Below, one piece after another: positions 17,406-26,683 of a stretch of 64,000 nt of DNA (the first letter of the stretch is position 1; every line of letters begins with the position of its first letter). This DNA is from Oceanicaulis sp052055585 (lineage in GTDB: Bacteria > Pseudomonadota > Alphaproteobacteria > Caulobacterales > Maricaulaceae), in contig NZ_CP170485.1 of assembly GCF_052055585.1 (NCBI RefSeq), positions 2,790,001 to 2,854,000 of the forward strand. Direction: 5' to 3'. A program made the translations under genes and the position numbers. The notes under the pieces were generated by a model that saw nothing but the letters and a program-made list of their open reading frames with translations, searched no databases and was not told where the DNA came from.

Positions 17406-20400
17406 GCGCGACCTCCTTCCTCATCGGCGTTTTCCGCGCCGTGGTCTTCTTCAGACAGCCAGTATTCGGGGTCGGTAGGACCGCTGGGCCCCTGGGGCAT
17501 AAGCCCGGAGAGCCAGCGACCGACCACATAGAAGACCGGCGTGAACAGCAGGCCGAACACGGTCACCCCGATCATGCCGGAGAACACCGCGATGCCGAGC
17601 GCCTCACGCATTTCCGAGCCCGCCCCGTGCGAGAACGCCAGAGGCGTCACGCCGAAGATGAAGGCGAAGGAGGTCATGAGGATCGGGCGCAAGCGCACAC
17701 GGGCGCCGGCGACCGCCGCCTCTTGCGGGCCATTGTGATCGCGGTCTTCCGCCTGCTTGGCGAATTCCACGAGCAGAATGGCGTTCTTGGCCGCAAGTGC
17801 GATCAGCACCACCAGACCGACCTGGGTGAGGATGTTGTTGTCCGACCCGGCCAGATTGACCCCGATCATCGCCGCCAGCACACACATCGGCACGATGAAG
17901 ATCACCGCCCAGGGCAGGGTGAAGGCTTCATACTGAGCCGCCAGCACCAGGAAGACGAAGACCACGGCGAGGCCGAAGATCATCAGGCCTGAATTGCCCG
18001 CCGCCTTCTGCTGGTAAGCCAGCTCGGTCCATTCATAGCTGACCCCGGCGGGCAGGATCTGATCGGCCATCGCTTCCATGGACGCTAGCGCCTGACCGGT
18101 CGACACGCCCGGCGCCGCCTGTCCCTGCAGTTCGATGGACGGGAACAGATTGTGACGCACCACGCGCACAGGTCCGGAGTTCTCCTGGATCTGGGCGATC
18201 GCGGAAATCGGCACCATGCCGCCTGACGCCGACCGCACCCGAAGCTGAGCCAGATCGGAAACATCATTGCGGAACTCGGCATCCGCCTGCGCCATCACCC
18301 GGAAGGTCCGGCCCACGAAGTTGAAGTCATTCACATAGGTCGAGCCCATGTAAGCGCCCAGCGTCTCGTAGACATCGGCAGGCTGAACACCGAGCTGGAA
18401 GGCCAGCTCGCGATCCACATTCACATCAATGCGCGGCGCGTTGGTGTTGAAGGTGGTGTAGACCTGCGTGACGTTCGGGTTCTGCTGCGCCGCGCCCATC
18501 ATCGCGAAAGTCGCGTTCTGAAGCTCGGCATAGCTTTGGCCTTCACGGCCCTGGATCATCATCTTGAAGCCGCCGCCATTGCCCAGACCCTGGACCGCCG
18601 GAGGCGCGATGATGAAGGCGCCGCCTTCAGGAAGGGCCATGTTGATCGCGCCCGTCAGCTGCTGGCTGAGCTGGACTGCAGACATGCCCGGATGGTGCTC
18701 CCGCTCTTCAAACGGATCGAGCCGGATGAAGATGGTGCCGGCGTTGGACGCCGCCGAGAAGCTGGCCCCGTCCAGACCCACGATCGCAGCCGTGGTGCTG
18801 ACCCCGTCCGTGCTCAGAAGCACGTCCTGAGCCGCCGCCATCACAGCGTCGGTCCGCGCCAGAGACGCGCCCGGAGGCAGCTGGATGACGCCGATCAGGA
18901 AGCCCTGATCCTGCTCGGGAATGAAGCCCGTAGGCGTGTCGGTCAGACGCCAGCCCGTCAGAGCCAGAAGACCTGCATAGGCGATCAGCATGACGGTGAC
19001 GAGACGCACCAGACGCCCGGTCAGGCGACCATAGCGATCCGACAGCCAGTCAAAGCCGGCGTTGAACTTGTTGGCGGCGAAGCTCAGCGGCGCCAGCCAG
19101 CGCGGACCATGATCGCCTTCCTTGTGAGGCTTGAGGATCAGCGCGGACAGCGCAGGAGACAGGGTGAGCGAGATGATCAGCGAGATCACCGCCGAGGTCG
19201 CCACAGCCACCGCGAACTGACGATAGAAGATGCCCGGAATGCCCGGAACCAGCGCGGTCGGCACGAATACTGACACCAGCACCAGCGTCATGGCGATCAG
19301 CGCGCCGCTGACTTCCTTCATGGACTGGTGGGCCGCCTTGCGGGGCGACATGCCCTCCCGCATCAGACGCTCGACGTTTTCCACCACGATGATGGCGTCA
19401 TCGACCACGATGCCCACGGCGAGCACCAGCGCGAACAGAGATAGCGAGTTGATCGAGAAGCCCAGCGCCAGCTGCACGGCGAACACGCCGATGATGGAGA
19501 CCGGGATCGCCACGATCGGGATCACCGCCGCACGCCAGTTCTGCAGGAAGATCACGATGACCAGCACGACCAGGAAGACGGCTTCGATCAGCGTGCGCTG
19601 CACGGCGGACACAGAGGCTTCCACGAACTCGGTCGGGTTGTAGGGGATGAAATAGTCCATGCCCTCGGGGAAGTCGGCGGAGGCTTCTTCCAGAGCATTC
19701 AGAGCCGCGGTCGCGGCGTCGAGCGCGTTTGCGCCCGGCTGCTGGATAATGGCCATGGCCACGCCCGGATCACCGCCGAAATAGCCCTTGATGGAATAGT
19801 CTTCCTCGGACAATTCGATCCGCGCCACTTCACGCAGATGGGTCAGCTGGCCGTTGTCGCCGCGCTTGACGATGACATTGCCAAACTCCTCCACGCTCAT
19901 CAGACGGCCCTGAACGGAAATCGCCTGCTGGAATTCGGCCGGATTGTTCTCGTCAAACGGAGGCTGGCCCAGCGAGCCGCCCGCCGCCTGGATGTTCTGG
20001 CTTTGCAGGGCCGCCACAACATCCCCTGCGGTCATGTCATGGGCCGCGGCGCGCTCGGGATCGATCCAAACGCGCATGGCATAGTTGCCGCCGCCGAAGA
20101 TCTGGACGTTCGAAATGCCTTCCAGACGCAGCAGACGATCTCGCAGAGAGGTGTTAGCGTAGTTGCCCAGGAAGGTCGTATCGAGAGACTCATCGGGAGA
20201 AATCAGCGCCGCGATCAGCAGGAAGCCCTGTGATTGCTGGTTCACCTGCACGCCGCGCAGACGGACCTGTTCGGGCAGGCGCGGTTCGGCGCGGTTCACC
20301 CGGTTCTGGACAAGCACCTGTGCGGTGTCGAGGTCCGTGCCCGGACGGAAGGTGACCGTCAGGGCCACCTGGCCGGAGGCCGTGGCCGAGGAGGTCATGT

Positions 20401-20635
20401 AGAGCATGTCCTCGACGCCGTTGATCTCCTGCTCCAGAGGCGCAGCGACCTGTTCGGCGAGGTCTTCGGAGGTCGCGCCCGGATAGCTCGCCTGCACCTC
20501 GATCGTGGGCGGGGCGATTTCAGGATATTGCGAAAGCGGCAGCGACGGATACGCGAACAGGCCGATCAGGGTGATGAACACCGCGATCACCAGCGAGAAG
20601 ATCGGTCGCTGAATGAAGAAATGTGAAAGGCGCAT
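17402..20635 (-). CDS. RND multidrug efflux pump, HAE1 family (AcrB/MexB-like)
   Basis: 1077 residues, slightly longer than AcrB because of a charged C-terminal tail. It starts with the highly conserved MRLSHFFIQRPIFSLVIAVF. Twelve membrane helices and two large periplasmic loops follow the AcrB pattern. The proton-relay pair is seen in VGIVVDDAIIVVENVERL (TM4) and the partner Lys in LAAKNAILLVEFAKQAED (TM10). Exports hydrophobic drugs, dyes or bile-salt-like compounds using the proton gradient. Middle gene of adaptor-pump-exit duct; starts 51 bp after the adaptor stop, with GGAAAGACCGCAC before the ATG. Confidence 0.96.
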   Translation of the reverse strand: MRLSHFFIQRPIFSLVIAVFITLIGLFAYPSLPLSQYPEIAPPTIEVQASYPGATSEDLAEQVAAPLEQEINGVEDMLYMTSSATASGQVALTVTFRPGTDLDTAQVLVQNRVNRAEPRLPEQVRLRGVQVNQQSQGFLLIAALISPDESLDTTFLGNYANTSLRDRLLRLEGISNVQIFGGGNYAMRVWIDPERAAAHDMTAGDVVAALQSQNIQAAGGSLGQPPFDENNPAEFQQAISVQGRLMSVEEFGNVIVKRGDNGQLTHLREVARIELSEEDYSIKGYFGGDPGVAMAIIQQPGANALDAATAALNALEEASADFPEGMDYFIPYNPTEFVEASVSAVQRTLIEAVFLVVLVIVIFLQNWRAAVIPIVAIPVSIIGVFAVQLALGFSINSLSLFALVLAVGIVVDDAIIVVENVERLMREGMSPRKAAHQSMKEVSGALIAMTLVLVSVFVPTALVPGIPGIFYRQFAVAVATSAVISLIISLTLSPALSALILKPHKEGDHGPRWLAPLSFAANKFNAGFDWLSDRYGRLTGRLVRLVTVMLIAYAGLLALTGWRLTDTPTGFIPEQDQGFLIGVIQLPPGASLARTDAVMAAAQDVLLSTDGVSTTAAIVGLDGASFSAASNAGTIFIRLDPFEEREHHPGMSAVQLSQQLTGAINMALPEGGAFIIAPPAVQGLGNGGGFKMMIQGREGQSYAELQNATFAMMGAAQQNPNVTQVYTTFNTNAPRIDVNVDRELAFQLGVQPADVYETLGAYMGSTYVNDFNFVGRTFRVMAQADAEFRNDVSDLAQLRVRSASGGMVPISAIAQIQENSGPVRVVRHNLFPSIELQGQAAPGVSTGQALASMEAMADQILPAGVSYEWTELAYQQKAAGNSGLMIFGLAVVFVFLVLAAQYEAFTLPWAVIFIVPMCVLAAMIGVNLAGSDNNILTQVGLVVLIALAAKNAILLVEFAKQAEDRDHNGPQEAAVAGARVRLRPILMTSFAFIFGVTPLAFSHGAGSEMREALGIAVFSGMIGVTVFGLLFTPVFYVVGRWLSGLMPQGPSGPTDPEYWLSEEDHGAENADEEGGRA

Positions 20636-20686
20636 GTGCGGTCTTTCCAGACTTAAGGGGGGATGGGACCAGACGGTGTGCGCGCG

Positions 20687-21871
20687 CTATTGAGCGATGC
20701 GCGCACTGCCCGCCGGCCGGGTTTGAAGCGTGGAGCCAGACTGCGCATCCGCAGGCTGGTGGACGATCTCGCCGCCCGGACGCACCTGGACCGGGCTGCC
20801 CGGACGCAGGTTCTGAAGCCCGCTGACCAGCACCGGCGTATCCGCCGACAGGCCATGCACCACCTGAAGATTGTCCACCGTGGGGCCCAGCGTCACCGGC
20901 TGCGGCGTCGCCACATCACCTTCGCCAAGCACATAGACATAACGCCGGGTCGCATCGGAGAAGATGACCGTCTTGGGCACCAGCAGCGCCTGATAGGGAG
21001 CGGAGCCGCGCACACGGATCGTGCCCAGCATGCCCGGACGGATCAGCCCGTCCTCATTGTTGAACTCGGCCCGCATCAGGATCGAGCCCGTGCCCGCCTC
21101 CACAGCGTTGTCGATGAAGTTCAGAACCCCGTCATGGGTGAACTCGGTCTCGTCCTGCAAGCGTACCTGGACCGGCGCGCCCAGACCGGCGCCTTCCTCA
21201 CGCTGATAGCGCAGGAAGATGCTTTCAGAGGCGTAGAACGGGAATTGCAGCGGGTCGGTCTGGACCACGGTGATCATCGGTTCGCCCGCAGCCGAGACGA
21301 GATCGCCCGGATCCACCATCCGCTGGGACAGGCGCCCCGCGATGGGAGAGCGGATCTCGGTGTATTCAAGCTCAAGCGCCGCTGACTGAGCCTCAGCCTG
21401 CGTCGCCGCATAGGCGGCTTGCGCCGTGGCGGACGCCGTGCGGGCCTGTTCGAGCTCTTCTTCGGAAATGGCGTCCGCTTCACGCAATTGCTGGGCGCGG
21501 TTGAGATCGGCTTGCGCCTGATCTCGGGTGGCGCGCGCCTGTTGCGCACGGCCGCGCGCGGCGTTTGCCGTCGCCTGATACGGGCGCTGGTCGAGTGTGA
21601 ACAGAAGGTCGCCGGCTTCCACCAGCGCGCCATCCTCGACATGAACCTCTTGCAGATAGCCGCTCACCCGTGCCCGAATGGTCACCTGTTGGGGCGACTC
21701 AAAGCGTCCGGTGAATTCATCCCAGTCTGCAACCTCGAGGCTGAGGGGATTTGCGGATTGAACCACCGGAGCGGGTGGTGCGTTGTTTTCTTCAGCGGGC
21801 GCTTGTCCGCAGCCCGCAACAAGAACAAGCGCCGCAATCGCGGCGCCTGGGAGGCCAAAACGAAATGACAT
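20687..21871 (-). CDS. RND efflux periplasmic adaptor (membrane fusion protein, AcrA/MexA-like)
   Basis: 394 residues from ATG 21871; the much longer open frame upstream overlaps the TetR gene on the other strand and is a shadow. A lipobox LVAGC puts the acylated Cys at about residue 20. The lipoyl half-motifs (VSGYLQEVHVEDGALVEAGDLLFTLD and the later IAGRLSQRMVDPGDLV) flank an alpha-hairpin rich in Gln, Arg and Ala. Links the inner-membrane pump to the outer-membrane duct. First gene of the operon; its promoter region faces the TetR gene and contains three palindromes. Confidence 0.95.
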   Translation of the reverse strand: MSFRFGLPGAAIAALVLVAGCGQAPAEENNAPPAPVVQSANPLSLEVADWDEFTGRFESPQQVTIRARVSGYLQEVHVEDGALVEAGDLLFTLDQRPYQATANAARGRAQQARATRDQAQADLNRAQQLREADAISEEELEQARTASATAQAAYAATQAEAQSAALELEYTEIRSPIAGRLSQRMVDPGDLVSAAGEPMITVVQTDPLQFPFYASESIFLRYQREEGAGLGAPVQVRLQDETEFTHDGVLNFIDNAVEAGTGSILMRAEFNNEDGLIRPGMLGTIRVRGSAPYQALLVPKTVIFSDATRRYVYVLGEGDVATPQPVTLGPTVDNLQVVHGLSADTPVLVSGLQNLRPGSPVQVRPGGEIVHQPADAQSGSTLQTRPAGSARIAQ

Positions 21872-21916
21872 GGGGGAGGACCTTCCGTTGAGTGCGTCTA
21901 AACGTCTTTTGCTTTT

Positions 21917-21987
21917 GTCATCGGTTGATGACATATTGTGCAGCGCACACAGAAAGTCAACAGCTGAAGACATGAGAATAGTTCTCA
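21917..21987. promoter_or_regulatory. Palindrome cluster in the efflux/TetR divergent promoter
   Basis: Three inverted repeats lie in the 129 bp between the adaptor and TetR starts. GTCATC-GGTT-GATGAC is at 21917-21932, TGTGC-AGC-GCACA at 21937-21949, and TGAGAA-TAG-TTCTCA at 21973-21987, all with perfect arms. TetR repressors of RND pumps bind such sites between the divergent genes. The third, 13 bp before the regulator's TTG start, is the best candidate for autorepression. Which one is the true operator cannot be told from sequence. Confidence 0.55.
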
Positions 21988-22000
21988 GAAAGGCCGGAAT

Positions 22001-22573
22001 TTGAACTGCGGTCCCATCACCAAGAATCGCAATGCGACGGAAGCCAAGATCCTGGATGCGGCGCGGCGGCTCTTTGCCCATGACAGCTATGACAATGTCG
22101 GCATTCGCGATATCGCGTCTGAGGCGGGCGTGGATTCCGCTCTGATCGGACGCTATTTCGGGTCCAAGGAAGGCTTGTTCCTCGAAGCGCTCGAGAACGG
22201 TCGCAGCGATCCCGAATTCCTGCAGGAAGGCCGCTGCGGCATGGCGGCGCTCGCCGCCGAAATGCTGACGGACGGCCCGCAGGATGACGACAAGCTCATC
22301 GATCTCCTGATCATGCTGAACTCGGCCAGCTCCAGCAATGCGGCTTGCGCCGTGCGCGACTCCATCGAGACCCGCTTTCACAAGCCGGTGGCCGCCCTTC
22401 TGGGCGGCGAGCAGAGCGATCTGCGGGCGCGCCTGTTCGGCAGCGTCCTGATGGGCCTCGCCATCAGCCGCACCATCATGGGCCCCTATGGCGTTCCGGA
22501 CGAAGAAGCCATCAAGCTCAAGGAGCGCATCCGGACCATTCTTGAGGACACCCTGGCGCCCTTCCCTGAGTAA
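22001..22573 (+). CDS. TetR-family regulator of the RND efflux operon
   Basis: 190 residues from TTG 22001, the only usable start in frame before the DNA-binding domain. The helix-turn-helix is VGIRDIASEAGVDSALIGRYFGSKEGLFLEAL (about residues 34-65). The C-terminal domain contains a Cys in NAACAVRDSIETRF, a segment typical of the AcrR/TetR C-terminal group that controls efflux. Divergent position from the adaptor gene makes it the probable pump repressor. It converges on the BetT-like gene with 28 bp between stops. Confidence 0.9.
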   Translation: MNCGPITKNRNATEAKILDAARRLFAHDSYDNVGIRDIASEAGVDSALIGRYFGSKEGLFLEALENGRSDPEFLQEGRCGMAALAAEMLTDGPQDDDKLIDLLIMLNSASSSNAACAVRDSIETRFHKPVAALLGGEQSDLRARLFGSVLMGLAISRTIMGPYGVPDEEAIKLKERIRTILEDTLAPFPE

Positions 22574-22601
22574 TCAGAACGACGCCAGAGCCTCTCTTGC
22601 G

Positions 22602-24548
22602 CTAGTTCACATTCACCAGATGGTGGATCCACTGGCGGTGACGCTCATAGTGGCGGATCACATCGCGGATGATCTGCGTCTTGGAATAGCCGTAGATGCA
22701 ATAGTGCTGACCGCCTTCGGCCAGGAACACTTCACCGCGTGAGTTTTGCTGGCTGACGCTCGAGCCCGGCACCGCCGTCTCGTCATAGCTCTTGAGCTCG
22801 ACGCCATAGACGAAGTCGGGCTGCTCGCCATGTTCAATCGTGAGCCAGATGCGGTCTTCCTCCTCCGCGCTCTCAATGCGGGCGCTCAGGCCCTGGCTTT
22901 CCATTTCCGGCACGATGTCCTGAAAGGCCGGCTCAACGCAGTCCTTCATCCAGGCGCGCACGTCCTCAGGCTTGGGCGTTGAGAACATCAGCTTGAGCCG
23001 CGTGCGCCAGGGCACGGCAGCGCCTTCCACGGGCAATTGCGGTGCGGACTTTGCGCCCGCCCGACGCGCGGTCTCCATGGACCAGGCGCGCATCAGGCCC
23101 ACAAACGCCAGGAAGATCACCAGCGTGAAGGGCAGCGCAGCGGCGATCGTCGCCGATTGCAGCGCGGCGAGACCGCCCGTGAGCAGCAGCACCGCCGCAA
23201 CGACGCCTTCGAGCACCGCCCAGAAGAAGCGCTGCCAGAGCGGCGGGGTCAGCGAGCCGCCAGAGGCCAAAGTCGCCTTCACCAGAGAGCCCGAATCCGA
23301 AGACGTCACAAAGAAGGTCGTCACCAGAATGATCGCCAGCACCGATGTGACGGCGCTGAACGGCAGGGTGTCGAGGAAGGCGAACAGAACGAGCGGCGTA
23401 TTCCCGTCCCGAACCAGCTGCAGGATCGGGTCGGCCATGCCGTTCACCGCCTGCAGGAGCGCGGAATTGCCGTAGATCGTCATCCACAGGAAGGTGAACA
23501 GGGTCGGGCCGAACAGGACGCCGAAGATGAACTCACGAATGGTCCGGCCACGCGAGATACGCGCGATGAACATGCCCACGAACGGCGACCAGGAAATCCA
23601 CCAGCCCCAGTAGAACAGCGTCCAGTCATTGACCCAGACGCCATCGCCATACGCGTCCACATTGAAGGTCAGCACCGCCAGCTGGTCGATATAATCACCG
23701 ATATTCTGAACATAGGCCCCGATCAGGAACAGCGTGGGTCCTGCGATGAAGACAAACAGCATCAGGGCGATGGCGAGGAACAGATTCCATTCGCTCAAAC
23801 GCTTGATGCCGGCATCGAGCCCGGCGAGCACGGAGGTCGTCGCAAGCGCCGTGATCAGGCCGATCAGCACCACCTGAACGCCGGGCGAGATGGGCAGGCC
23901 GAAGAGCGTGTTCAGCCCGGCATTGATCTGGTTCACGCCATAGCCCAGCGAGGTCGCGACGCCGAACAGGGTCCCAAGGATCGCCACCACGTCCACGGCA
24001 TGACCGATCGGGCCGTAAATACGGTCCCCGATCAGCGGATAGAGCGCCGACCGGATCGTCAGGGGCAGGTTATGACGGAAAGCGAAATACGCGAGGCTCA
24101 GGCCCACGATCGCATAGACCGCCCACGCATGAATGCCCCAGTGGAAGAAGGTCAGAACCATCGCCTGCTCGGCGGCCTCGACCGTCTCGGGATCCCCCAG
24201 CGGCGCGGCGATATAATGGGTCAGCGGTTCAGCCACCGCAAAGAACATCAGGCCGATGCCCATGCCCGCCGAGAACAGCATGGCGAACCAGCCCAGAAAG
24301 CCGTATTCGGGCTCGGAATCGTCCGGTCCCAGCTTGATCTGCCCCCAGTCTGACAGCGCCACAAAGACCGAGGCGACCAGAAACACCCCCACGCCCACCG
24401 AATAGACCCAGCCGGCCTTCTCGGTGATCATCATGCGCAGGTCCACGAACAGGGCTTCAGCTGAGTCTCCCGCCAGAACCGCATAGGCCACCCCGGCGAA
24501 TATCAGGACAGCGGCCGGTATGAAGACGGCGGGTTCAAACTTCTTCAT
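22602..24548 (-). CDS. BCCT-family transporter, BetT-like (choline/betaine)
   Basis: 648 residues with about 12 membrane helices to residue 500. The sodium-coupling glycine motif GMGIGLMFFAVAEPL and the signature WWISWSPFVGMFIARISRGR are intact, including the tryptophan box for trimethylammonium substrates. Residues about 515-648 form the long cytosolic domain seen in BetT-type choline carriers (PDFVYGVELKSYD, then YCIYGYSKTQIIRDVIRHYE), linked in that group to osmotic regulation. It starts 15 bp after the TPR-sulfotransferase stop with GAGAGG upstream, so it is probably co-transcribed with it. No betaine-synthesis genes are nearby. Confidence 0.92.
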   Translation of the reverse strand: MKKFEPAVFIPAAVLIFAGVAYAVLAGDSAEALFVDLRMMITEKAGWVYSVGVGVFLVASVFVALSDWGQIKLGPDDSEPEYGFLGWFAMLFSAGMGIGLMFFAVAEPLTHYIAAPLGDPETVEAAEQAMVLTFFHWGIHAWAVYAIVGLSLAYFAFRHNLPLTIRSALYPLIGDRIYGPIGHAVDVVAILGTLFGVATSLGYGVNQINAGLNTLFGLPISPGVQVVLIGLITALATTSVLAGLDAGIKRLSEWNLFLAIALMLFVFIAGPTLFLIGAYVQNIGDYIDQLAVLTFNVDAYGDGVWVNDWTLFYWGWWISWSPFVGMFIARISRGRTIREFIFGVLFGPTLFTFLWMTIYGNSALLQAVNGMADPILQLVRDGNTPLVLFAFLDTLPFSAVTSVLAIILVTTFFVTSSDSGSLVKATLASGGSLTPPLWQRFFWAVLEGVVAAVLLLTGGLAALQSATIAAALPFTLVIFLAFVGLMRAWSMETARRAGAKSAPQLPVEGAAVPWRTRLKLMFSTPKPEDVRAWMKDCVEPAFQDIVPEMESQGLSARIESAEEEDRIWLTIEHGEQPDFVYGVELKSYDETAVPGSSVSQQNSRGEVFLAEGGQHYCIYGYSKTQIIRDVIRHYERHRQWIHHLVNVN

Positions 24549-24563
24549 GCGGTGGTCCTCTCG

Positions 24564-26588
24564 TTATGAGCAGGCGGCAATGTCGAGCGGGGCGTCCCGG
24601 CGCCAGTCGTCCCTCACAGGGCCGAGGGCGTCGCGCAGCGGGTCGAGCCAGGCGTCATACGCCTTCCATTGCTCAAGCCCCCTGGTGTTGATGGGCTGGC
24701 GCACCTGTTCGGAACTGGCGGTGCGCACTTCGCGCCGGGTCTTGTGAAACTCGACGCAGGCCGCTTCGAAGGGCAGGCCGCAATAGTCGAGAATGCGCCG
24801 CACCTGGGTTTCCAGATCCGCCACCACATCTTCGTGAATCACACGCAGGATCTGGCCGGGCATGACGGCGTCCCAATGATCCATCAGATCGACATAGCCG
24901 CGATAATAGGCGCCGATCTCTTCCAGCCCGTAGGTGAACTCCTGGCCTTCGGCAAAGAGCTGTTTGAAGCCCGACACGCAGCACGCCATCGGATGACGGC
25001 GCGCATCAATGATCTTCGCATTGGGCAGAATGGCCTTGATCAGCCCGATATGCCGAAAATTGTTCGGCATCTTGTCGGTGAAGAAGGGCGCGCCCTTTCT
25101 ATGGATCGCCGTTTCTTCCAGATAGCGCCGGCCCAGCTTTGCGAGTGCCTCGCCATCGAGCTCTGACAGGATGCGCGGATAGCGCGTCTTGTCGCTGGCG
25201 CGCTGACGCCCGCGCAGGGAATGGCTGATCGAGATAATATTGGGCAGCTCCAGCGTGCCGTCCACCTGGGAGTGGGAGGCGAGAATCTGCTCGAGCAGGG
25301 TCGAGCCCGCACGCGGCAGTCCGACAATGAAGATAGGGTCAGGCGACGGGTCGCCCTTGGGCGCAGACGGCGTGAACAGTTCGGGCGTGCAGTATATTTT
25401 CTGCGCCTCGAACTCGCGCTCGATCTGGTCGGTCGTATAACGCGTCTGACGGGTCTTCAGCGCATTGCCGGACCGGTAATGCTCGAAGGCAGAGGCGAAA
25501 TCGCCCTCGTCCTCGAACGCCTTGCCCAGCGCGAAATTGAGATTGATCCGGGTCTGTAGCGGCTGTCCCGGACGCGCGTCCTCGGCCTGCATCACCGCGC
25601 GCTCATCGGCGCTGAAGCGGTAGGTTTTCAGGTTCGCCAGCCCGTACCAGGCGTCGCCATGGGCCGGATCGGTTTCACAGGCGGCCTGGTAGGAAGCGAT
25701 GGCGTCTTCGGACCGCCCCCAGGTTTTCAGCGCATGGCCGCGCGAAGTCAGCGTCGCCGGGTCACCCGGCGCGCGTTCCAGCACCTGATCGAACAGTTCG
25801 ACCGCGCGTTCATAGTCGCCGGTCTGCATGCGCTCGATGGCAAGCTGGGAGATGAAGACCGGGTTCTTCGGATCACGATCGTAAAGCGCCTGCGCCTCTT
25901 CGAGGGCTTTCTCGAACTTCTGACGCTTTCTGAGAACGCGGATATAATCCACGCGCAAATCGGCATTGTCGGGCTCGAAGGTCACGGCGCTCTCGAGCAG
26001 GAATTCGGCGTCTTCCAGCACGCCCAGGCGCGAGCCGATCTCGGCGAGAAGTCGCATGCCGGCAACGTCCTTGGGATGCTGGGTCAGCCAGGACCGACAC
26101 AGATTCTCCGCCTTCAGAAGACGGTTTTCATGCAGATGATGCATGGCGGCCTGCAAGGCGGGCGGCAGCGCCTTGATCTGCGCGGCCTGCAGATCGGCCA
26201 TACGGGCGTCCTCGGTCCGCCCCTGAGCGGCGAGGATCCGGGCTTGCGCGCTCCAGGCGGCGTGAAGCGCCGGATTGGCGCGGACAGCGGCGCGATAGCT
26301 TTCAAGCGCTCGCCCCGTCTCGCCCTGATCACGGAACAGGTGCGCGTCTTCCTGCAATGCGCGTCCGAACTCCGGCGCGATGCGCAGTAGATGGTCCAGC
26401 GTGCTGCGGGCCGCCTGAGTATCCTTGAGGTAACGCTGACAGACTGCACGCATGTAGAGCGCATCCACCAGATCCGGGTCGGTGTTCAGGACCGGCTCGA
26501 GAACTGAAAGCGCCCTGTCAAAAGCGCCCGTGCGCATATGCGTCTCCACCGTGCGGAGGGCCTCAGTCTGGATTTCGTCAGCGGACAT
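24564..26588 (-). CDS. TPR-repeat sulfotransferase
   Basis: 674 residues from ATG 26588 (GGAG seven bases upstream); an in-frame ATG 33 bases earlier lies inside the upstream hairpin. Residues about 5-380 are tetratricopeptide helices (for example DYERAVELFDQVLERAPGDP). Residues about 418-650 are a PAPS-dependent sulfotransferase domain: the 5-prime phosphosulfate loop is FIVGLPRAGSTLLEQILASH (about 420-439), and IIDARRHPMACCVSGFKQLF carries the 3-prime phosphate contacts. No signal peptide is visible. This family commonly neighbours TonB receptors in marine alphaproteobacteria. It may sulfate a peptide, a glycan or a small molecule; the acceptor is unknown. Confidence 0.9.
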   Translation of the reverse strand: MSADEIQTEALRTVETHMRTGAFDRALSVLEPVLNTDPDLVDALYMRAVCQRYLKDTQAARSTLDHLLRIAPEFGRALQEDAHLFRDQGETGRALESYRAAVRANPALHAAWSAQARILAAQGRTEDARMADLQAAQIKALPPALQAAMHHLHENRLLKAENLCRSWLTQHPKDVAGMRLLAEIGSRLGVLEDAEFLLESAVTFEPDNADLRVDYIRVLRKRQKFEKALEEAQALYDRDPKNPVFISQLAIERMQTGDYERAVELFDQVLERAPGDPATLTSRGHALKTWGRSEDAIASYQAACETDPAHGDAWYGLANLKTYRFSADERAVMQAEDARPGQPLQTRINLNFALGKAFEDEGDFASAFEHYRSGNALKTRQTRYTTDQIEREFEAQKIYCTPELFTPSAPKGDPSPDPIFIVGLPRAGSTLLEQILASHSQVDGTLELPNIISISHSLRGRQRASDKTRYPRILSELDGEALAKLGRRYLEETAIHRKGAPFFTDKMPNNFRHIGLIKAILPNAKIIDARRHPMACCVSGFKQLFAEGQEFTYGLEEIGAYYRGYVDLMDHWDAVMPGQILRVIHEDVVADLETQVRRILDYCGLPFEAACVEFHKTRREVRTASSEQVRQPINTRGLEQWKAYDAWLDPLRDALGPVRDDWRRDAPLDIAACS

Positions 26589-26610
26589 CACGTCTCCATA
26601 AAACACGAAC

Positions 26611-26637
26611 CGGCGCTCCATGTGAAATGGAGCGCCG
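26611..26637. other. Perfect hairpin in the leader of the TPR-sulfotransferase gene
   Basis: CGGCGCTCCAT (26611-26621) and ATGGAGCGCCG (26627-26637) form a perfect 11-bp stem with a 5-base loop. The minus-strand transcript continues into GTTCGTGTTTTAT, a weak T-rich tract, and then the sulfotransferase ribosome-binding site. It could be a second terminator, an attenuator, or a structure protecting the downstream mRNA end. It lies 23 bases before the start codon. Confidence 0.65.
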
Positions 26638-26647
26638 AGACCGTGAG

Positions 26648-26678
26648 AACACCCGGCCTGTGCATCAGGCCGGGTGTT
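26648..26678 (-). terminator. Hairpin directly after the TonB receptor gene
   Basis: AACACCCGGCCTG (26648-26660) and CAGGCCGGGTGTT (26666-26678) form a perfect 13-bp stem with loop TGCAT, beginning five bases after the receptor stop codon. There is no long T-run. It probably ends or reduces most receptor transcripts before the sulfotransferase gene. Confidence 0.75.
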
Positions 26679-26683
26679 TCAAC

